DNA of 64,000 nt from Aplysia californica (lineage: Eukaryota; Mollusca; Gastropoda; Aplysiida; Aplysiidae). The position numbers and the translations under genes are program-made. The stretch lies in the NCBI RefSeq assembly GCF_000002075.1, contig NW_004797329.1, positions 220,357-284,356 of the forward strand, in the 5' to 3' direction. Below the pieces are notes generated by a model, which did no database searches, was not told the origin of the DNA, and worked only from the letters and a program-made list of their open reading frames with translations. Below are positions 61,439-64,000 of the stretch, piece by piece. Position 1 is the stretch's first letter. The number at the start of each line of letters is the position of its first letter.

Positions 61439-63865
61439 GGAGGGAGGGAGAGAGGGAGGGAGGGAGGGGAGGGAGAGAGTGAAAGAGAGAGGTGGGAGGG
61501 AGGAAGAGAGATAGAGAGAGGCTATAGAACTTTCATATCAAAAAGGTTTGAAGATTTTTCTCAGATAAACTCTAGTTCACTCACTAGTGGCACTGTCTTC
61601 TGTGAAAAAAATCACGGCATCTGTAACATTTGCCGGCTTTCTCACATCCAAAACAATGTTATCGTATGCATGAGCGGTACTGGCGATTGGATTAGCCACT
61701 TGCACACCGGAGCTCTCATCGAGGCGCAAAGGTTGTCTCAACTGGCTCAACAGACTCTCTGCGTTCGCCAGTTTGTCCTCCAGAAGCTGAATCTTGTTAG
61801 ATATTGCTTGTCTTGTTGTCGAGGTGCTCTCTCTCAAACCTCCTGCTCGGACTAGGTTGCTTTGAAGCTCGTCATGTTTGACTTGGTGTGCACTCACTGG
61901 GGGGAAAAAAATCCGTAGAGAGTGAAAACAGCTATGTGGCAATTTAGCTACAGGGCAGGATCCATATTGGGAGAGGATTTTTTTTAATAAGGGCTCTACT
62001 ACAGATATATAAAAGTGAAGCTATCAAATTATTCATGAACTTGAAAATAGACTTTAATGATAGTGTGACCTAGACATTTATTTGGCTTCTCGACGATGGC
62101 TGAAATACTACTAATAATACTACTACTAGCACTAATAACAACAACAACAATAATAATAACAATAATAATAATAATAATGATAATAATAACAATTAAAATA
62201 ATAATAGTATTAATAATACAGATCCCTTCATTAGCGCCCACTCCCTGGTGGCTTTAGGCACTTAAAAATGGTGTAATACAAACATTTTTGCTGCACTGAG
62301 GTTTGCAGCTCCTCCACCCTGGTTATCTGGCTCTCCATCAAGTCCAGCTCAGCAGTTTTCTGATTAAGCGTGTCATTCTGGGCGTCGGACGTTTCTATCA
62401 CAGACTCTGCGGCAGACAGGGCAGCTGTCAACAAGCCCTCAGCTGACGTCATCCGAGACAGCAGGGCAGTGTCTGCAGACAAAACATAATAGGATTTTTG
62501 TTTCGTTATAAATGCAGTCAAATCTGTCAGAGATGACCACCCATTATCCAGATAAAATGGTTATATTAGACCTCTGTTTCTCATGGACAGTGTAATTATA
62601 ATATGAAAATAAAATGCAAGGGGAAGAAGTTTTTGTTTTGATATATGAGCGCGCAAGACGCATAAAACATTTTCAGTTTGGTGGGAATTAGTTTTAAATT
62701 TTGCCCGCATTGCAGCTGAAGCCTACTCTTATCTATTTTGGAGATGAAAGCAAACGACAGAACACGATTAGAGAGCAGGAATGGAGGTGAAAGGAGAAAT
62801 TTTAGAGAAGAAAGTTTTCCGTTGCTGTCAGGTTATGAACCCAGGACCTGTTGAATGAGAGGCAAAAACCATACTTCTAGACCACGAGATCCCCAAGGGA
62901 GAGAAGCAAAAAGATTGTTTGTACAGGTGATCGTCTTGGCCACCTGTCTAATTTGGCATGATATCACAGTTCTTCACAGCATGAGTGGAGAGTTAGTAAC
63001 AGTTTTGTGTTAGTGCCGCAAAACGAGTTGACACAATATACAGGTTGAATGAAAAAGGGTGACAAAAGAAAAGTATTACAGTATTCATTAAGCTTCAGCA
63101 CAGTCAAGGCAATATTGTACAATGTGTGCACTAAAGGATCAAAACTTCCCTTTTGAGAAAAACAAAGCTATATGAGAACAAACATTTGTATAGCCATACA
63201 AATTAGCTGTACAGAAACTTGTAACCTGCCTGTAATCTACAATTGATTGACACTCTTATGTATTTTCTGCACTATACAGAAAAATGGAGGCGCAAGGAAG
63301 CATGTGCTCTCTCTCTCTCTCCCTCTCTCTCTATCTATCTCTCTCTCTCACTCACTCACTCACTCATTCATTCACCCATCCACCCACCCAACCAATCACT
63401 CACTCACTCACAAACACACACACACACACACACACATACCAGGGCTTCATGAACACATACTCAAAACAAATGCATCTCAGTACCAGGAGTCATAAACAAA
63501 TACACATACACACAAACATAGATGTGCACATCATTGGTGCTCTGATGGAATTTTACAGCCTGAATTTTGGTGAAAATCTTTTTTTTTGTACCAAAAGATT
63601 GCTGATACCTGTTACACAAAGAGTATAAACATTAAATCCAAATTCAAACTACAAATGCTTGAAAGCGAACTTCAAAGTCTGCATAAACCTCATTATCCAC
63701 CACAATGACATAAGTGATCCATAGAATTTCACTAATGCGATACAGAGAGGATATAATGGAGCACTGGTCGAGTAACTCAGGTCAGTAAACCTCACCATCT
63801 TCCTCCGTGTGGTCACTTACTTTATCAGTTTCACTTGTTGTGTTAAGGGACAGAGAAATTTTCAC
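41600..63865 (-). CDS. LAMA: Laminin subunit alpha, C-terminal part (5' end beyond window)
   Basis: Twenty-one exons join in phase to 1,143 residues ending in TGA after SFGCPY. Order: end of the coiled-coil arm, five laminin G-like domains, stop. Laminin alpha chains are secreted basement-membrane proteins that form a trimer with beta and gamma chains; LG1-3 bind integrins and LG4-5 bind dystroglycan or heparan sulfate (family knowledge). Exon coordinates are given in the domain entries below. The five C-terminal LG domains after a coiled coil are diagnostic of an alpha chain and exclude beta, gamma, agrin and perlecan. The alpha1/2 versus alpha3/5 class cannot be decided here because the N-terminal domains are off the right edge. 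Introns are rich in repeats, and one holds a 100-N gap. Consistent phases make the exon set reliable; the first exon listed (63796-63865) is the least certain. Confidence 0.93.
45715..46066 (+). pseudogene. LINE ORF2 C-terminal relic, antisense in laminin intron
   Basis: The plus strand encodes PKCQCKKVNQTVEHTLQQC, a CxC...HxxxxC-type zinc motif, then RTHKVLRQELWPNPSPLQEK and, after a stop, TAQFMIDTELPNSS. It ends in a GAAGAAGAAGAAAAGC tail. This is the end of a jockey/RTE-like ORF2, known to carry such a motif. The tail lies about 5-10 bp from the donor of laminin exon 46,078-46,166. Confidence 0.78.
46078..49634 (-). CDS. LAMA: Laminin alpha: LG4 (49395-49634 end, 48860-49058, 47816-47998, 47401-47480, 46078-46166)
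   Basis: LG4 covers about residues 760-970: SFRLNVEFITFKADGVLLYV, IHLRLKSSLGEERQAQLLD, a long loop containing KENPDTLSQINIPPSNG, then YFAGAIKSLVLRLD. Alanine replaces the conserved cysteine of FxGCI, so like LG3 this domain lacks the usual closing disulfide. The 47998 acceptor is AAG rather than the more common CAG or TAG but is required by phase. All five exons join in frame. Confidence 0.87.
46559..47355 (+). mobile_element. Pogo-like MITE, copy 2, laminin intron
   Basis: Collinear with the copy at 14,944-15,771 over about 790 bp. The left end TACAGTGGAACTCGGATT is intact, but the right end stops after CAACGAGGTTTTAGGTCAGG, so the right TIR is missing. It ends 45 bp from the splice donor of laminin exon 47,401-47,480. 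Confidence 0.82.
48552..48790 (+). repeat. tRNA-derived SINE, family G (best copy)
   Basis: The A-box region TGGTGCAGTGGTAAAGCAC and B-box region TAAGTTCAATTTCC are clear. The body has GCCCAGGTTGGCCCTGACAG and CCTGCCTCCTAAATGATC, and the tail ends ACATTTACCAAAAC. That tail phrase is repeated 40 bp downstream after a poly-C run. Next to laminin exon 48,860-49,058. Confidence 0.8.
49395..54948 (-). CDS. LAMA: Laminin alpha: LG3 and proline-rich linker (54874-54948, 54386-54535, 53051-53193, 50933-51121, 49395-49634)
   Basis: LG3 covers about residues 523-725: GIRFESASSYAIL, VEIQFITKEMQGILLYI, FHTLSVDFSTLRVTMRIDG and ATLYVGGVTGG. At the usual FxGCI position it reads YFQDSIVSYKD, so the conserved cysteine is absent. 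Exon 49395-49634 then encodes a linker (IPAPPGSTPAPPVVTETPP) and the start of LG4; this is the hinge that in other alpha chains separates LG1-3 from LG4-5. The acceptor of the 75-nt exon 54874-54948 was placed at GAG/AGC rather than at the CAG five bases upstream, because only that keeps frame. Confidence 0.85.
49685..49806 (+). repeat. Degenerate GATG/GAAT tetranucleotide tract
   Basis: Runs of GATG, GAAT and GATA units over about 120 bp, just before laminin exon 49,395-49,634 in gene order. Confidence 0.85.
50163..50235 (+). repeat. Retroelement 3' tail fragment
   Basis: GAAGTCTCTTCTGTAAAATG, then GTGGGCCAATGGCCTTAAAC and ACTGAATTAC. It is the second copy of the unit at 20,225-20,320. Confidence 0.55.
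50675..50852 (-). repeat. Family A short interspersed repeat in laminin intron
   Basis: A full-length copy in sense orientation, ending about 80 bp from the laminin exon at 50,933-51,121. Confidence 0.78.
51424..51655 (+). repeat. (TC)n tract containing an assembly gap
   Basis: A TC-rich microsatellite interrupted by exactly 100 N (51,498-51,597). The round length suggests a placeholder for a gap of unknown size. Confidence 0.97.
52620..52815 (-). repeat. tRNA-derived SINE, family G, diverged
   Basis: On the minus strand: GTGATGTAGCATGTTACATT, B-box-like TAGTTCAATTCTCACGTGG, then CTCCCTCAATCTGCTGGAAC and CCTATCAGCCCAGAGTAGCC, matching the order of family G. Confidence 0.68.
54695..54767 (+). 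repeat. Family E repeat, copy 2
   Basis: CTGAAATGTACCCTCATGAA, GAGGAAGCATGGAGCATC and CTTCCTAAGACCCCAGTTCT. It lies in the laminin intron before exon 54,386-54,535 in gene order. Confidence 0.65.
55420..59036 (-). CDS. LAMA: Laminin alpha: LG2 (3' part of 58620-59036, 57444-57610, 55420-55555)
   Basis: LG2 covers about residues 330-522. It contains SVSFEYRSYQTETSLLLV, GRIEWKVQMDG, the FVDLSALDGRNLILG strand typical of LG folds (usually LYIGG), and the signature NFAGCLRDL with a final DGCFEN. Both conserved cysteines are present. Phases at the internal junctions are 0 and 2. Confidence 0.9.
55608..55742 (+). repeat. Family A short interspersed repeat, 5'-truncated
   Basis: A plus-strand copy lacking the first ~30 bases. 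It ends GCAAGTGCCTTAAAACTC plus an A/C-rich tail. It lies about 50 bp from the laminin LG2 exon 55,420-55,555. Confidence 0.72.
57068..57140 (+). repeat. (TA)n dinucleotide tract, laminin intron
   Basis: About 36 uninterrupted TA units between laminin exons of LG2. Confidence 0.95.
57895..58060. repeat. Family D repeat, laminin intron
   Basis: The longest copy: GACCACCTATTAATAAGGAG at the left, AACTGTAGGGAGGAAATGAG in the middle and GAGCAAGTTCGACTGTATTT at the right. Confidence 0.6.
58620..61896 (-). CDS. LAMA: Laminin alpha: LG1 (exons 61127-61256, 60359-60503, 5' part of 58620-59036)
   Basis: LG1 spans roughly residues 155-325. It includes VELEVGLAGNNFFFEFNAG, the strand TGHLTIQQL, and the signature FSGCVSAF with its partner cysteines at SVTCC near the domain end. 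The 61127-61256 exon has two extra cysteines (CADC) inside the domain. The 417-nt exon 58620-59036 is the largest and holds both the LG1 end and the first half of LG2, joined by a short proline-rich link (QAPPTLPTFPTIPG). Confidence 0.88.
59090..59125 (+). repeat. (TGACAA)n hexamer tract
   Basis: Five units of AATGAC/TGACAA in tandem next to laminin exon 58,620-59,036. Confidence 0.85.
59267..59342 (+). repeat. (CT)n tract
   Basis: About 38 uninterrupted CT units. Confidence 0.95.
59860..59990 (+). repeat. Degenerate (GAGAT)n pentamer tract
   Basis: Repeated GAGAT and GAGGT pentamers over about 130 bp in the intron before laminin exon 58,620-59,036. Confidence 0.85.
60540..60865 (-). repeat. 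Two family C copies in tandem, laminin intron
   Basis: A partial copy (about 60,545-60,610) and a full copy (about 60,725-60,865) share CAATGGTCATTTARTGCTGG and AAGCAAGACAGACAGAAAC on the plus strand. They lie downstream of the laminin exon 60,359-60,503 start, in the intron before it in gene order. Confidence 0.68.
61358..61515 (+). repeat. (GA)n and GGGA tract
   Basis: About 35 GA units followed by GGGAGGGA-type repeats, ending about 70 bp from laminin exon 61,585-61,896. Confidence 0.95.
61585..63865 (-). CDS. LAMA: Laminin alpha: coiled-coil arm (exons 63796-63865, 62284-62472, 61585-61896)
   Basis: These three exons encode residues 1 to about 190 of the visible protein. The first two, and the third up to about residue 145, are heptad-like and polar: for example KTAELDLMESQITRVEELQ and SNKIQLLEDKLANAESLLSQ. 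This is the end of laminin domains I/II, where the alpha chain winds with beta and gamma. The tail of the third exon (YDNIVLDVRKPANVTDAVIF) is the first strand of LG1. Phases at the junctions are 1, 1 and 1. The 70-nt exon carries an N-glycosylation sequon (NTT). Confidence 0.88.
62104..62216 (+). repeat. AT-rich trinucleotide tract (ATA/ACA)n
   Basis: Imperfect AATA/ACA/ATA triplets over about 110 bp between two coiled-coil exons. Confidence 0.85.
62530..62960. repeat. Family D repeat interrupted by a family B SINE
   Basis: The left part (62,530-62,629, with GACCACCCATTATCCAGATA and AAAATGCAAGGGG) and the right part (62,895-62,960, with TTTGTACAGGTGATCGTCTT) are the two halves of family D, separated by the SINE at 62,630-62,894. 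Confidence 0.65.
62630..62894 (-). repeat. Family B SINE, internally deleted, with target-site duplication
   Basis: It has a tRNA-like head (plus strand GGTTATGAACCCAGGACC and CTAGACCACGAGATCCCC) and part of the 3' module, but the central core is deleted. It is flanked by AAGGGGAAGAAG (62,618-62,629) and AAGGGAGAGAAG (62,895-62,906), a plausible 12-bp target-site duplication with two differences. It sits inside a family D repeat. Confidence 0.75.
63305..63442 (+). repeat. CT / CACT / CA compound microsatellite
   Basis: (CT)n, then (CACT)n, CCAC units and (CA)n in succession. Confidence 0.9.
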
Positions 63866-64000
63866 CTGCACAAAACATAAAACAGTTCACTAGCCGGCCA
63901 TTGGGACACATGAAACCACCCAGAGCATATTAAACATATTGTGTATTTTTAAAAACAACTCAAAGAAAGCGAGGATAAAATGGAGCAACCTAAAGCCATG

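Noticed and set aside
63305-63442. Possible CRISPR-like spacing in the CT/CACT/CA region
   Set aside because: It is a compound microsatellite with no unique spacers, in a eukaryotic intron.

Overview
This 64 kb window is animal nuclear DNA. Its genes have many exons with GT-AG introns, low GC, abundant microsatellites and many short interspersed elements, and nothing bacterial is visible. The proteins (a laminin alpha chain, the ESCRT-III subunit CHMP3/VPS24 and the ER co-chaperone SIL1) are metazoan. The SINE and LINE repertoire and compact AT-rich introns suggest a lophotrochozoan, most likely a gastropod mollusc. That taxonomic guess is inference.

Three genes lie on the minus strand, so the window reads right to left. 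(1) About 63,865 to 41,600: the 3' part of a laminin alpha gene. I resolved 21 coding exons with consistent phases, giving 1,143 residues: the end of the coiled coil, five laminin G domains and the natural C-terminus ending FGCPY. Its 5' part lies beyond the right edge. (2) 36,949 to 26,634: a complete CHMP3 gene, 6 coding exons and 232 residues, including a 45-nt first coding exon set 4.6 kb upstream of exon 2. (3) 16,233 to 3,854: a complete SIL1 gene, 9 exons and 490 residues, with a signal peptide and a KDEL-like C-terminus (RDDL). The three genes have no functional link that I can see. They serve basement membrane, endosomal membrane scission and ER chaperone cycling.

Intergenic DNA fills 1-3,853, 16,234-26,633 and 36,950-41,599. 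These stretches and the introns carry several repeat families: a tRNA-derived SINE with a long body (family B); a ~170-bp short repeat (family A) sharing its 3' end with B and its 5' end with a third family (C); two further tRNA-derived SINE types; a TIR-bearing MITE with four same-orientation copies in SIL1; a pogo-like MITE pair 31 kb apart; 3' relics of two LINEs; and two unclassified inverted-repeat elements in CHMP3 intron 1. A 100-base N gap lies inside a (TC)n tract at 51,498-51,597.

I found no CRISPR array, operon or clear multi-gene novel system. The most interesting signals are the two unclassified intron-1 elements (one bounded by near-identical 20-bp palindromes), the modular sharing among SINE families, transposon ends lying beside laminin splice donors, and short palindromic words that recur across the window.
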